Part shown: positions 20,301 to 31,874 of the stretch, one piece after another
How positions within the stretch are numbered: the first letter of the stretch is position 1
Layout: each line of letters starts with the position of its first letter
DNA from: Polytrichum commune
Taxonomy: Eukaryota > Streptophyta > Polytrichopsida > Polytrichales > Polytrichaceae
DNA length: 64,000 bases
Direction: 5' to 3'
Assembly (NCBI GenBank): GCA_950295325.1
Contig: OX485808.1
Location: forward strand, 35,670,527 to 35,734,526
Notes under the pieces: generated by a model
Told to the model about the DNA's origin: nothing
Databases searched by the model: none
The model's input: only the letters and a program-made list of their open reading frames with translations
Position numbers and translations under genes: made by a program

Positions 20301-21792
20301 CACTTGATCACTGCTTTAACCATCATGAATTATCAAAAGTGGGGGAAAACTGCGTACCAAAATATGAATTTCTAGAGTGACTTTAAGGATATCTCTATTA
20401 TTGTATGTAGTATGTGTTTCTTGTATTGTGCTACCTAGGTTGCATCATGAGGTTATAAATGCTCAAAATGCCAGAAAGCACTGCCTTTACAAAATGTGGA
20501 GCAAAATAGAAATGCTAGGTGTACGTATAACTAAGGGTTTGGCAAGCTTGCATGTGAGTGATAAATTGCCTTTTAATGTTGATCTTGGCATCACTTTGTT
20601 TTGAGCTACTCAAGTCTGCATCAAAGGTTGTGCATGCATGCAATAGAGATGTTGGGTCTCTCTTCGTGCTGCAAAAGTTGGTGAATCATGGAAAAGGTTT
20701 GCAAGTCCCGCAAAAATATTAGGTAGAAGTACTAAGGTATTTGAGCCTTATGTGGTCATTTTTCTGAATTAGACCACCTATAATTTGAGTGGTACAACTG
20801 TAATGTTTGTCATTTTTGTGTTAAAAAAATGAGATTGGAGTATTGGATAACAATAAAGTCACCAATTTTGTTAACCTGTAAACGCATTTGTCATGTTCAT
20901 ACTCATTGTGTATAACTAAAAAAACACAATGACTACAATATTGGCTAAAGATGAGTGCAAAAAGGGTTGATTCTTTTCGTGGGCATATTCATCTCGATTG
21001 ATGGGAGCAGCTACTTTGGCTTTAATTCAATAGGGTTGTTGGCTCCATACTTAGAGCAAATCGGTATGTCTTCAAGCTCTTCATAATGTGGTTTGGTTGT
21101 AGTAGTGAACTAGTAATTTAAAAACAATGGACCCTACATCACAGAAACTCATGTTTCAAAAGCTCATCACTTTCGGAATCAATATTCAAGAGTTGTGTCC
21201 CTTGAGTGTGGAACCTTTTTGATATTTCAATATGCTTGTGAGCTTGATCTTTAGTCTTCCTTAAGAATAAACTTGGTTGCCCCAATCTTTGTTGCACAAC
21301 AAAATAGCATCTAAATACCCTACATGCTACCTGAATTGGTTCATGTTGTGTTCATAGCCTCCTTCCTTGATCCGTTGGGTTCAATTTTTTTTACAAATGG
21401 AGGTTGATTTTACCTCCAATGATCACGTTGATTTACTTTCCAAATCAGTATGTTAGTAAAATTTGTGATTGTTGAACTGCCTTTCATTGAAGCATGGCCG
21501 AGTCGCCTCCAAATTGTGTAGGGTGATGTAACTTTGCATCATGGACTTGCACATTGAAGAAGACTTGGGCTTCTTTCTAATGCTTTTCTGTATTAATGTG
21601 ATTCATTGTTGATTGAACATTGTTAGCTTATGTCGCACTTGATGAAAACTGATTTGGAAGTAAGCTTGTTATGCTTGACATGAAAAGCTCATTGTTTCTC
21701 AAATCTTTCTTCATTCGTTGTAAGTTTAAGCCTTGAGGTGAGTTGCAATATTTTATTCTTATTCTTATCATAAAATAAACAAGCAAATTGCA
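20301..21792. other. Intergenic stretch upstream of the F-box/kelch-like gene
   Basis: No coding feature is supported. It must hold the promoter of the gene at 21793, but no single TATA element stands out in this AT-rich sequence. Confidence 0.45.
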
Positions 21793-23853
21793 ATGGCAAT
21801 ATATGAACCATCTCGTGAGGCAAAGACTGTTCTAGTTAGATTGAAATTTGTTGCAAGGACTGAGGTTACGTACCATGTTCCTGACGAAAAACGACTGCCT
21901 AGACCTCGGCCCAACCTTGAAGCACTTCCTAAATTAGAAGCTGCAAAGAAATCCATAGGAAGTCAAGAGTGGTGGGATGCATGGTTTGAGTATTTGAGTA
22001 AGGATAAGAAAGACAGAGATAACATACGCGATCTCATTTTGTCAAAGCTACCTGCCAAAACTCTATTTCGGGTGGGATGGGTGCCATCGTACAAAGAAAC
22101 CATGCTTAATTATTCCAAGAACCCATTCTTACAGTGGCATCTTCGTCATAAAAAGAATCAGTATTTTCTTACAACATTTTGTGTCCGAGAAAAGGAGATT
22201 AAGGAGGAGACGGAAGAAGAGAAGGCAAAGAAATTGAAAAAAGCCGAAGAAGCTAAAGCAGTTGAAGAAGAAGAGAACGAAGATAAAGCAAAAAGAAAGG
22301 ATTCTGCTCGAAAATCTATAAAACCTGATGCAAAATCAGGAGAGCAAGAAGTTGTAATTGAGGAGACTCCTGAATTTGATAGCTATTTAGAAGGTGTTGA
22401 CCTTGAAGATGCATGGGTACAACTGAAGTTAACCCAAGGTGAACAATACGTGAAGCTTAGAGGGTTGCAAATTAGAGGTGAAAATGACAATTATCAGAAA
22501 CTTGAAAAGAACCCATACGTAGAGGTTAAGGGTTGGGAAACAAAGAAAGAAGACATGGATTTTGGTACTGCCTACCTTGGCTACAATGTTGTAAGTTTGA
22601 AGGAATTGCTCCGCAAAGTACAAGCTTACGACCCAATTAAAAAGAAATGGATAACCATGCCCTCCTTAAACTTCCTCCCACCCAAAGTCAATGGCATGCT
22701 TGCAGGGGAAGGAGGTTTGTTATTACTCTCAGGTGATATTCGTCCATATGTAGACCCAAACACGCCCAAAATTGAGGAAAAACCAAAAAAGGGTGATGGA
22801 GATGCAAAGGATGAGAAAAAAAAATCTATCAAACCCGGTGACGAGCCGAGGAAATCCTCCCTCAAATCCGGTGATGACAAAAAGAAAGGCTCTGTCACAC
22901 TCGAGGAGCCCCCAGCTGAGGGAGGAGAAGGTGACGAAGGCGCGAAACAAGATGAGTCGGATGAAACCAAGAAAAGCAAGAAGAAGAAGGAAAAACCCCC
23001 CAAAAAAGTTGTGGAGCCCTACAAACCCCCCGAATTCCCACCCCAACACCTCCTAGTTGTAGTCAACCCCGTCACGAGGGCCTTCCGTGTCCTCCCCCCA
23101 ATGTACGTAAACCTAGAGAATCTTGTTGCTCGTTTGATCGTCCACTCCACCTCAGGCTCCTACACAGCTTACGTTGTGGGCTTCCACCGTAGGATCAAAG
23201 AGTGCATCGAATTTGCAGGAATGCGAGTTGCGGTATATAAATCTTGCAAACAGCAATGGTCAATCCACATCGTACCCTCGTGTAGAATTTTCCTCCCAGG
23301 CCAATGCACTTACTCCCGAGCACTTCCACTTTTAACCAAACTATGTGAAGGCCCGACTCTCTTCATGAGCGGCCAACTTATTACCAATGTCGCGGGCGTT
23401 TACACCCCCGTCGTTCTCGGCTATAGACTTCGCACCCGGACTTGGAAATCCTACCACTGGCCTCCACTCTCTGTCACCGAGGCACCCCACGTTCTTGAAG
23501 TAAACAACGAACTGTACATTATTGCTCGCGGCGCTGCCGAGCCCGCCACAATCCACATCTGGAGATTCACACAGTACGTCTACGAGGTGCCGGATTGCAA
23601 GCAAGTCACGATGATGCCACAGGACATGTTTTCGAAATGCTTTTGCACAGGGTTCCGAAAGGCGGCGTTCGATTGCGTTTCGAGCATGGATTGTATCGCA
23701 ATAGTGAGTCGTGAGGTCGCAACCATAATTTGTTTCTACAATGTGAAGGCGAACAAGTGGTTAGAGCCGATGGAACGGTACCCCGGATTTGTTCGAGATC
23801 AAACATTTTTAGGAAACTGGTCGTATGAACCAACTCCATACGCGCTTGTCTAA
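21793..23853 (+). CDS. F-box/kelch-like protein with two charged insertions, 686 aa
   Basis: The uninterrupted frame starts at ATG 21793 and ends at TAA 23853; no intron is needed. Residues about 77-118 read as a divergent F-box (IRDLILSKLPAKTLFRVGW, then a Trp/His helix end), the motif that docks substrate receptors onto SCF ubiquitin ligases through Skp1. The rest resembles F-box-associated kelch/beta-propeller blades: VQAYDPIKKKWITMP (277-290), LLVVVNPVTRAFRVLPP (420-436), YTAYVVGF (457-464), LGYRLRTRTWKSY (542-554) and ICFYNVKANKWLEPM (646-660). Two Lys/Glu/Ser-rich stretches (about 133-190 and 325-410) interrupt the propeller; both contain KSIKP and look duplicated. The F-box is weak at conserved Pro/Cys positions, so Skp1 binding is not certain. 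Codons turn C-rich after about 22680. Confidence 0.8.
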   Translation: MAIYEPSREAKTVLVRLKFVARTEVTYHVPDEKRLPRPRPNLEALPKLEAAKKSIGSQEWWDAWFEYLSKDKKDRDNIRDLILSKLPAKTLFRVGWVPSYKETMLNYSKNPFLQWHLRHKKNQYFLTTFCVREKEIKEETEEEKAKKLKKAEEAKAVEEEENEDKAKRKDSARKSIKPDAKSGEQEVVIEETPEFDSYLEGVDLEDAWVQLKLTQGEQYVKLRGLQIRGENDNYQKLEKNPYVEVKGWETKKEDMDFGTAYLGYNVVSLKELLRKVQAYDPIKKKWITMPSLNFLPPKVNGMLAGEGGLLLLSGDIRPYVDPNTPKIEEKPKKGDGDAKDEKKKSIKPGDEPRKSSLKSGDDKKKGSVTLEEPPAEGGEGDEGAKQDESDETKKSKKKKEKPPKKVVEPYKPPEFPPQHLLVVVNPVTRAFRVLPPMYVNLENLVARLIVHSTSGSYTAYVVGFHRRIKECIEFAGMRVAVYKSCKQQWSIHIVPSCRIFLPGQCTYSRALPLLTKLCEGPTLFMSGQLITNVAGVYTPVVLGYRLRTRTWKSYHWPPLSVTEAPHVLEVNNELYIIARGAAEPATIHIWRFTQYVYEVPDCKQVTMMPQDMFSKCFCTGFRKAAFDCVSSMDCIAIVSREVATIICFYNVKANKWLEPMERYPGFVRDQTFLGNWSYEPTPYALV

Positions 23854-24615
23854 TTACCAGTTTTGGAAGATCGAGCAATCTTTGAGCTTTTGATTGAAGT
23901 TGGGTACATGCGGCAATCAAGATTGAGATTTATTTTTTGTTTGAGACCATCGTGGATGGTCGAATCTTGACGAAAGGTGTGTCTGAAGAGTTGGAAATGA
24001 TCACAACATCATTTAGCACATGAGGTGCCGCTCTGGAAGTGGGGGAAGAGGACGCCTTCCATTGAGCATAACCCTCTCCTTCCCATGCCCTCCATCTAGG
24101 CCATCGATTTTCATGATCGAAGGGTCTAGAGAAGTGGGTGCCAAAATGGTTATGTCCAATAACCCATCTCAACCTTCCCGGATCTGGAAAGTTACTTAAT
24201 TTATAGTCATGTTTTTAGCAAATTGGTCATATGAACCAACTCCATAGACGCTTGTTTAATTTATATTTTGGAAGATTGCTCAATCTTTGAGATTTTGATC
24301 AAGTTGGTGCCTTTGGCACTCAAAATTACGATTCTTTTGTTTTTTGAGACCATCATGTGTGGTTGAATCCTAACGAAAGATATATTTGAAGAGTTGGGAA
24401 TGATCACTTAATCATTTGGCACATGAGATGGCCTTCATAAATTGGGGAAGAGGATGCCTTTCATTGAGCATAACCCTCTCCTTCCCATTCCCTTAATCTA
24501 GGCCGTTGATCTTCATGATCAAAAGGCCTAGTGAAGTGAGCGTCAAAATGGTTATGTCCAGTAACCCCTCTTCATCCTCCCAAGCCTTGAAAGTTATCTA
24601 GTCCACAGTCATGTT
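23808..24615 (+). repeat. Tandem duplication of the gene's last codons and 3' flank
   Basis: The last 16 or so codons plus about 360 bp of 3' flank (23808-24210) are repeated directly at 24211-24615. TGAACCAACTCCATA, GAAGATYG, GAGACCATC, GGGGAAGAGGA and CATTGAGCATAACCCTCTCC recur about 403 bp apart. In the second copy the coding end reads GGTCATATGAACCAACTCCA but ends in a frame with an early stop (CCATAGACG), so it is a non-coding echo. Confidence 0.9.
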
Positions 24616-25320
24616 GCTTCTCTCTTTTAGTTTCTGATGAGGGACCTAAGGGTCTTGATAATATTGAATTTTGGTTCTCAAGTCTTATGAGAGGATGTAT
24701 TGTAATTTCTTATAAAAGGAGTGTTTGAAAGTGGTTACCGGAATAAATCACAAATTCGGATTTCAATTTCAAGAATCATTTCATGACATTAGTTCAACAA
24801 CATACAAGTGTTAATATGAGCTAGAGAATATTAAACATCCTATCCCTGAACTCGCATGCTAAAATTTCAAGGTGAATCTAGTGTACATTAAAAGCTCCAA
24901 TTTGACGGGTGGACCAATTTCCTTAATTTGGGGATTGATTAAATGTACATAAATTGAGAAGTCGTTCACAGTGAACAAGGAGATCCGACATCTAATGTAA
25001 AATCAACTGAGTGAAATTAATAAATTATTGATTTAATCTCAATATTTTAGGTTGTATAACGTGGGAGAAAAATTAAGTGTATAGGAAATCAACCGCTTCT
25101 ATAAAGTTAATGACGGTTTTTCATCCCTACCCACTCAAGAGTGGGCGGATATGAATTGCCCCACACAATCTCCCACCGGTTCTTAGCCGGGTAGCCCGAG
25201 GGTATCTCCAATTATAACCAGTTCTCACACACAAATCCTTCATCTATCTCTTTATGTGGTTTAGGGTTTAGGTAGGCAGTGCCCCAACGGTGGACTCCAT
25301 CAAAGCTATCATCCCCATCC
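24616..25320. other. Non-coding stretch
   Basis: No gene seen. A short CCCACTC...GAGTGGG inverted pair lies near 25130. Otherwise AT-rich. Confidence 0.5.
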
Positions 25321-25321
25321 C

Positions 25322-25640
25322 TTCGCAACCTTTTTTTGTTTCCTTCTCCTTCACTTGAGATCTTCACTTGAGATCTTGTTTTGTGTTAGTCTTCACAACC
25401 TTCTTTTGCTTGTTTCTCCTTCGCATCATATCTTGTTTCCCGCTAGTCTTTGCAACCTCTTTTGTTTGTTTCTCCTTAAACATCAAAGCTTGTTTTGCAT
25501 TAGTCTTCGCAGCCTTCTTTTGTTTGTTTCTCCTTCACATCAGATCTTGTTTCGTGTTAGTGGATGCAACCTTCTTTTGCTTCACCTTCACCTTTAGATC
25601 GCCTTCTTTTACTTTAGATCTTGATTCGCGTTAGTCTTCG
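25322..25640 (+). repeat. T-rich minisatellite, about 60-bp unit, five copies
   Basis: The phrase GCAACCTTCTTTTG (with variants) followed by TTTCTCCTT recurs at about 25325, 25393, 25450, 25508 and 25566. Units also share ATCTTGTTT and TAGTCTTCGCA. Open frames rich in Leu, Phe and Ser across it come from the repeat and are not supported as genes. Confidence 0.85.
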
Positions 25641-26105
25641 CAAAATAGTAATAATGTTGCAATAGATTATATAGTAATTGGTTCTTACTATGATACATAT
25701 GATTATATAGATCTACATATGGTCTATAACTAGATATGGTCATATGATCTACATATGGTCTATAGTAGATCGATAAACCATATGTTAGTAAATTATGCTA
25801 TGATAGATTATTACTAGTGGTTCTTACTAGTGCATCATAGATCTTTATTATTTATTCAAGGTTATTTTTTAGTGAACTGATTTGGTGATTTTATTCAGTA
25901 AATTGATTTCGGTGGATAAAATCAAATTTTTGTTCCTTGCATTAAGGTTATTTTTCTTGTTTCTTGCACCAACATTTATTCAGTGTTAGACGTTTGTTAA
26001 CAGTAAATAAAAGCTCAGCATTGAATAAATCTAAAATATATATTCAGTATTGAACTTTTAAAAGTAGGAGCATTTGGATTTAGAGTTTTTCAATTTTAAA
26101 AAAAA
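25641..26105. other. AT-rich flank of the hAT pseudogene
   Basis: It contains GATCTACATATGGTCTATA twice, about 38 bp apart. It may be the subterminal part of the hAT element, but no terminal repeat was identified. Confidence 0.35.
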
Positions 26106-28230
26106 AATGTTAGCTAAAAGACAAGGAACAGTGAGGAATATGTTTTTAAGCGAGACCCAATTTGATGTTGTGGTAGAGATGATGGTATCTTCACAATTGG
26201 TTTCAGCCTATTAAAATGAATCCGATATTGATGTAACAAAGTTGGTTTGGAAAGATGCATGATATGGGCAATTTAATTGGATATAATATAATTCAGAGTT
26301 TGGCCAAAAAATTTGGAAATTGTGTCAAGAGAAAGGTATTAAAAATATATATGGTAATGATGGATTGTTAATATCAAAGTTTATGCGTTCCAAGATCATT
26401 AGAATTCTAAGAAATATAAAAAATTAAGTTTGGCACCACAAGGAGGTGAAAAAATCATGGAAAAACACATTAGAGCAACTAATAAATGTTGTGATGAGGC
26501 CCTTCTAACCTTATTCAAAGCTACATAATTTTGGGGAGGGGAGATTATCCTTTTTGACAAATATTCAACTCTATGTGAACTTTTAATTGCAAGTAAAGCT
26601 AGCTTTACTAAATCAATGTATCATGATGAAAAATATTGTGCTAAAATGTTATTTTACACATCTAATGTCAAACAAAAACCAATTCTAAATAAAATTAGTG
26701 ATTTGAATATTTTTGGTTTGATGATAAATGAGTTTACTGATGTTAGTGTAACAAATCATGTTGTGGTCTTTGCTACCTTTGTTGAAAAAGGAATACCTAT
26801 GATTGCATTTTTTCATTTACTTAAAATTCTTGGTGGTAAAAAAAATGCACAAATAATTTATAATTGTTAATTGGAATCAATTGAAGAGTAGGGTTTGGAC
26901 ATGCTAAAGTATGTTGAGTTTGGGTCTGATGGGGGAGCTACAATGTTGGGCCAAAGATCAGGTATGGCAATCAGACTTTAAAAAACTCAGTTTATTTTTT
27001 AGATTAGTACATTGCATTGCTCATAAGACCAATTTAGCAGCTTTAGAGGCTACAAAGTCTACAAATTGTAAATCATTATCCACTGAAATCGATGCGTTAG
27101 TAAACTCTTTAGTTGCATATTCTAAAATTTTGGGAAAGATGAAATGTGCTCTTAATAGATTTTTTTTTTAAATTGAGGGATGTACAAAAGAATATGAAGA
27201 TATATCATAAAATTAGATAGTTTTCTAGATTTCAAGTCATATCCACATTGTGTAATTCTTTGGAGTTTGTGCTAGTGTAATTTCGTAATGTGCCAAAGGA
27301 AAGATGATGGGATAGCCCCTCTTTTTTATGACAAATTGAGGAAATTTAAATATATTTATGTTTTGTATTTTTTGGTTGATTTGCTACATGGTTTAACTAT
27401 CTTATTTAAGATTTTTCAATATAAATTTGTAGATGTTAAAAATATTAGATCACTTGTCAAAACACAAATTTAATCAATTCGCATGTTGTTTGTTACGGAT
27501 AGCACTGGCTTAAATCAAGAAACCTTTAATAAAAAAAATTGGTTATCACGTTATTCCAAACCATGGCCCTCAAGGTGGATATCTTCAGAGATAATATTCA
27601 GAGATCATGGATAGAAAGTTCCATGGAATCGACATGATAAGAGATATAACAGATGCAGATTTGGAAAGTGCATTGTCTTTTTAAAAGTCATATGCTAAAT
27701 TAATTATCAAAGCCTTGGAGGCACATTTTCATGACAATGATTTAATTTCAACTTTTTAAATTCTTAATCAATCAAACATGCTATCAAGGAGAGTAGGCTT
27801 GGCCTCATGGGGTGTGACAGAGCTAGAACCTCTTTTGAAGCATTATAGAGTGCGAAAAAAGATAGGGGATAAGATCCTTCCACCACTGGTAAATTATGAT
27901 GCATGTAAGAGGAAGTTTTTTTATTTCAAATTGGAAGGAATGATGGATTGGAATAATAAAACATCTAGAGACCTTTGGGTCATGATAACATGGAATTTTG
28001 CTTTGCAAGTGAACATGCTAGCATTTTGATTTTAGTTGATATTACAAGATGTCAATGTGTTAGTACGGCTCCTTGTGAAAGGTTCTTTCAGTCCAAAATA
28101 TGATCAAAACAAAAATTAGAATTTGTTTAAATACATAACAACTTGAAAGTGTGCTAAGTGTGGCTATAGAGGGGCCATTTACTGATTTTAATCACATTTT
28201 GGTTGTTACTATTGAGCTATGGTGAAATTA
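26106..28230 (+). pseudogene. Decayed hAT-superfamily transposase
   Basis: Pieces in several plus-strand frames follow hAT transposase order. After an N-terminal stretch (from about 26108), 26616-26870 reads MYHDEKYC then FGLMINEFTDVSV, the region of the first catalytic Asp (usual FGLMIDESTD; here the Asp is replaced by Asn). The GSDGGATMLG motif near 26925 holds the second Asp, and CIAHKTNLAALEA (about 27012-27050) is the conserved Cys/His stretch. 27288-27470 and 27778-28020 continue the alpha-helical insert. The C-terminal dimerisation domain is seen as CQCVSTAPCERFFQ near 28045-28095. Frames change repeatedly, so it is dead. Confidence 0.85.
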
Positions 28231-29100
28231 TGCTAATTAAGTGAAGGTATTTATATTCTCACCTAGAATTATATCTAAGTGGTCAACCTTGTATAGAGGA
28301 TGAACATGATACTATGGTTTCACAGTCTTGTATGTAATATATGTATTTGTTTCATTATTGTATATATTTTATTCCATCAAAATAGTTCTAAATCAAATCT
28401 CAACTCATTTGAAGGTGATGAGGTGAGAATCCTTGGTTTTCTAATGGAAAAGGGCCATGCCATGTTCAATCCTGCCAAAGATAGCTTATAGTGTTCACCT
28501 TATACATGAATGTGTCTGTTTGATTTTTTCCCCTTGTCATTGTCTTTTCTTAAGTGTTGTTTTAATGTTTTGAAGCGTTTATTTGATGTTTAAGGGTGCT
28601 CATTTCATATTTTCTAGTGCTTATTTGATGCTGTTGGTTGTTGTTTTCATATATTATTGAGGGTGTTTCATGTTTTCATACTTGAATACTTCTTCTTTTC
28701 TCTAAAAATATGATTTGAATTATTTTTTATCATATATGGTAATCAAATTTTGACTTAGTGTGCAAATTGCCTTGAATTTAGTATGTGAACCGAGTTCTTA
28801 CTTTATTTGTCAGTTTTGTAACCGATTGCTTACAAAAACTTAGGGAAAATGACCGGGAAGCCAAGAAAACATTAGGTTTTTTACTTAATTTAGTTAATAA
28901 GCTTAGGCATTAACCGGATGGGCATAGAGAACCACCAAGTGACATGTGAAAAAAGGGGTAAAAATTTGAGCCACCCCATAAACTCCCCATGCACTGGATA
29001 TTCATAATTAATCTAAGGAGGAAGTGGCTACAACACAGGTGAATATGAAATTAAAAGCAATTTATTGTCAATACTCTTATTGCTCTTGTCTAGGTCAAAG
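28231..29100. other. Non-coding AT-rich stretch
   Basis: No supported gene. A short frame at 28300-28491 lacks similarity or context. Confidence 0.5.
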
Positions 29101-29114
29101 ATGACCCTAAATTG

Positions 29115-29260
29115 GGTGATAATGGAGAGGTATCCATTTCCAAATGGAGTGGTTAGTGGTTAGTGGTTCGATTCCCACATTGAAATCTTCTCTCTACTTG
29201 ACAGACCCACCCAAAAAAAGAAAAAAGAAAACAAAAAAAAACAACAACAACAACTAGGTA
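29115..29260 (+). mobile_element. Possible SINE-like head with pol III box B and A-rich tail
   Basis: GGTTCGATTCC at 29165-29175 is a perfect pol III box B. An A-rich tail (AAAAAAAGAAAAAAG then CAACAACAAC) follows at about 29209-29254. No good box A is seen at the right distance and no target duplication was found, so this is only a candidate. Confidence 0.25.
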
Positions 29261-29437
29261 GGTAGGTAGGAAGCCAAGAGCCCACCCACTGCAAGGTAGG
29301 CAGTAAACCCCACCCTGCACCAAGCGGATTCTTGAGTAGGGTAGGGCCAACGGGCTCAAATACCCTCAAGATTCATTAGAATATGGTTAATTATCATTTG
29401 AAGTCGGATCTTGATTAGTTTATACAAGAATATTCTC

Positions 29438-29498
29438 GGGACTTATGTTGAGAGTTGCGTCTAGCTTTATGCTCAACCCAACTCTCAACTCAAGTCCC
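29438..29498. repeat. Hairpin with 20-bp stem
   Basis: GGGACTTATGTTGAGAGTTG (29438-29457) pairs with CAACTCTCAACTCAAGTCCC (29479-29498), two mismatches, across a 21-base loop. The motif ACTTGGGACTTGGGACTTGG, part of the same repeat pool, lies just downstream near 29550. Confidence 0.7.
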
Positions 29499-29839
29499 AA
29501 GTCTCACCTCCAAAAAGTATTGCCATGTAGGCATCCATCTCATACTTGGGACTTGGGACTTGGGACCCCGTGTGTAATAATAAATCCCAAATTCCTACAC
29601 TAAACATTTGAGATTGCACAAAGTGACCTCAAGTGACTTGGGACCCCATGTGAACCGAGCCCTTAAGGATAGAGGATACAAAATACACACATCTATAGGG
29701 TGTCAATTTTCTTCATTATATATGTCATATAATAGGTTATTTCTAGGAATCTTCTATTTGCTTGGATTCATTCTAGTGAATATTTCATCCAAGAGAGACA
29801 CTCTTTGTAAATATCGGTACCACATGTGTCACTAAGACG

Positions 29840-30083
29840 TTTCTAAGATGCCTACAATTAATATTAATCTTGAAATATATAGAATATTCTCATTAAAATT
29901 TTGTGATAGCAAATTTCTCCAATTCAATTTAAGAATATTAAAATTGTCTAGGAGATACCAATAAAACCTTGCTTTTGATCTTTACATGGACAATACTATT
30001 GACTTAAAACATTTGTCTCTATTTCTTGTGATGCTCAAAATTCACGAACTCAACTACAAACTTGGCCTCACGGATATGCATTT
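29840..30083. other. Non-coding stretch
   Basis: AT-rich; nothing supported. Confidence 0.4.
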
Positions 30084-30227
30084 CATAACATTACTCAGTT
30101 GATGAGTTGTGTTCGTCTACCCTGCCTTCATATTGTTTGAAGCACTCGGATTCCAACATCAAGAAGCTTTAGTCTCAAATTTATTGCAGGGTCCATGAGC
30201 ACAACTCATTAACTGAGTAATGTTATG
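30084..30227. repeat. Foldback hairpin, 144 bp, about 40-bp near-perfect arms
   Basis: CATAACATTACTCAGTTGAT at the left is matched by its inverted copy at the right end (CTGAGTAATGTTATG), and pairing continues to the ACCCTGC/GCAGGGT block, with three or four mismatches by eye. The loop is about 60 bases. It could be a tiny MITE or the hairpin of a small-RNA precursor. Confidence 0.75.
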
Positions 30228-30667
30228 TTAAGCTTTGGTATAATATGTATGCTCTTGTGGCCTTGACATTAAATTCTTGAAAGCCTTTAATGTAAGACCC
30301 ATAGTTCTAACCTTGACCACATTGCCTAATCTGCAAGTTAACCATATATTGCACCCTCGATTTCATCACTTATTAATGATAGTTTTCTTGTCTTGATTTT
30401 TTTTGCAGCAAGCTAAGCATATCATTAACTTCTATTGACATTTTAAAATTTCCCGATAATAGAGGTAAAATACCATTATTGTAGAACATGAAATACTACA
30501 AATCATGAAGATCATAGAAAAATTTGAAAACTCTTCCAAGAATTACAAACTATGTCCCCTATGTTCAAGGCCACCTAGGCAATGTCAAATTTAGCTGTAG
30601 TGTCTAAATTGAGAAGATGATAATCACAAAAAGACATGTCTTGTGATGCAGTTGCCCTAGCCCGGCC
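30228..30667. other. Non-coding stretch
   Basis: No gene or repeat structure is recognised. Confidence 0.45.
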
Positions 30668-30670
30668 TTA

Positions 30671-31202
30671 GGGCCAAGTTCCATGTGCCGGTCCCAGTCC
30701 GTTTTTTTCAAAATAAATGGGTGGGCCGGTGAAAAGAGGGTGGTGCCATGTGCCCATCCTTCTCACCCAAGGACCGGTACCCCCCATGGATGGGTGTCCC
30801 ACATTCTGTGTTGTGCAAGAACGGGTGCCAAAGGACCGGCGGTCCTAACGGTCACAAGAAGGACATGTGCCGGTTAGAAAGCTCCGGTGACTGGATCGGC
30901 CGGTCACCTAGGGCACACCCTTGGATACTAAAGACCACTTTGTTCTTCTAGTCCCTTCTTTTGAGGAGTACTCTTAGGGAACGTGTATTTTATGATGTTT
31001 TTAGAATCTAGATGACCTTCATAAAGTGTCATGTCTTATCACTCACCAAATTTAGTTAGAAAGTAGGAAATCGAAAAAAACCAGCACCCCACATAGAAGT
31101 ACCCCTCCATAAAATGGGTGACATCACCCATTTTTTGGATGATGTCACCCGTTTCTCACTCATTTAAAAAACGGACCGGGACCGGCACATGGAACTTGGC
31201 CC
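30671..31202. mobile_element. Harbinger-type MITE, 532 bp, exact TTA duplication
   Basis: The ends are inverted copies of 37 bp starting GGGCCAAGTTCCATGTGCCG, with one mismatch, flanked by TTA on both sides (30668-30670, 31203-31205). The GGGCC start and TTA target match those of the complete Harbinger element at 44390-52493. The interior is GC-richer than its surroundings on the left and holds GGGTGACATCACCC twice near 31120-31150. Non-coding. Confidence 0.9.
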
Positions 31203-31205
31203 TTA

Positions 31206-31859
31206 GACTTGTAAACCTTGCAAGTATCAGACAAAATACCACCTTCTAAAAATTTAAAATAAAAAACCATATCTATAAAGTGGATTGGAGAATAGTCTTC
31301 AAGAAGTCTATCTCATCAGTTGAACTTGAAAACAATCAAGCACGTCTCCAAAGTGGAACTCAAGTTTGACCAACAAGAACCCTTGAAGGGGCTTCTTGAA
31401 AGCTTGATAAGGGTTAAAAGTCCGATCATTTTGGCATGAAAGCCACAGTATTCCTACAGCTGCCCCAGATAGCCTATAAATGATTATTTTAAGTTAAGTT
31501 GACTCTGGAAAATGCAATACACACCCCAAATTAGTGTAATGGAGTCAACCTGGAATGAATCGGCCCTTAATCTTATAGGGATTTTTTTTACTAGAGCCCC
31601 TTCATCCACGATGGATGAGTTTACATAGACATCACGAATCCCAAGCCAAAGAATGGTGTCTTCTTGTAGTTAGGTTTTTGCTATCATTTGAATTAACCCA
31701 AGAAAAACAACCAGTGGTACAAGGTCTCAAGGAAGGTTGAACTAGTGTCTATAAGGATTAGATGTCTATAATTCATCATGTTCACTTTAACTCTCAAGGC
31801 TATCGTCTAAGGATGTCACACTCACAAATAATTTTGGCTCTCACACCCTTTAATCTCTC
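31206..31859. other. Non-coding stretch
   Basis: No supported gene or element. Confidence 0.45.
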
Positions 31860-31874
31860 TTTCCCGAGCACTAA

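Noticed and set aside
22626-23049. Antisense frames rich in Phe and Ser
   Set aside because: They mirror the Lys/Glu-rich coding stretch of the F-box/kelch-like gene on the other strand.
25355-25634. Leu/Phe/Ser-rich frames that look like a membrane or signal sequence
   Set aside because: They are the reading of a T-rich 60-bp minisatellite.
29165-29175. Possible tRNA gene from a perfect box B
   Set aside because: No cloverleaf can be drawn around it: no matching acceptor stem, D arm or anticodon arm.
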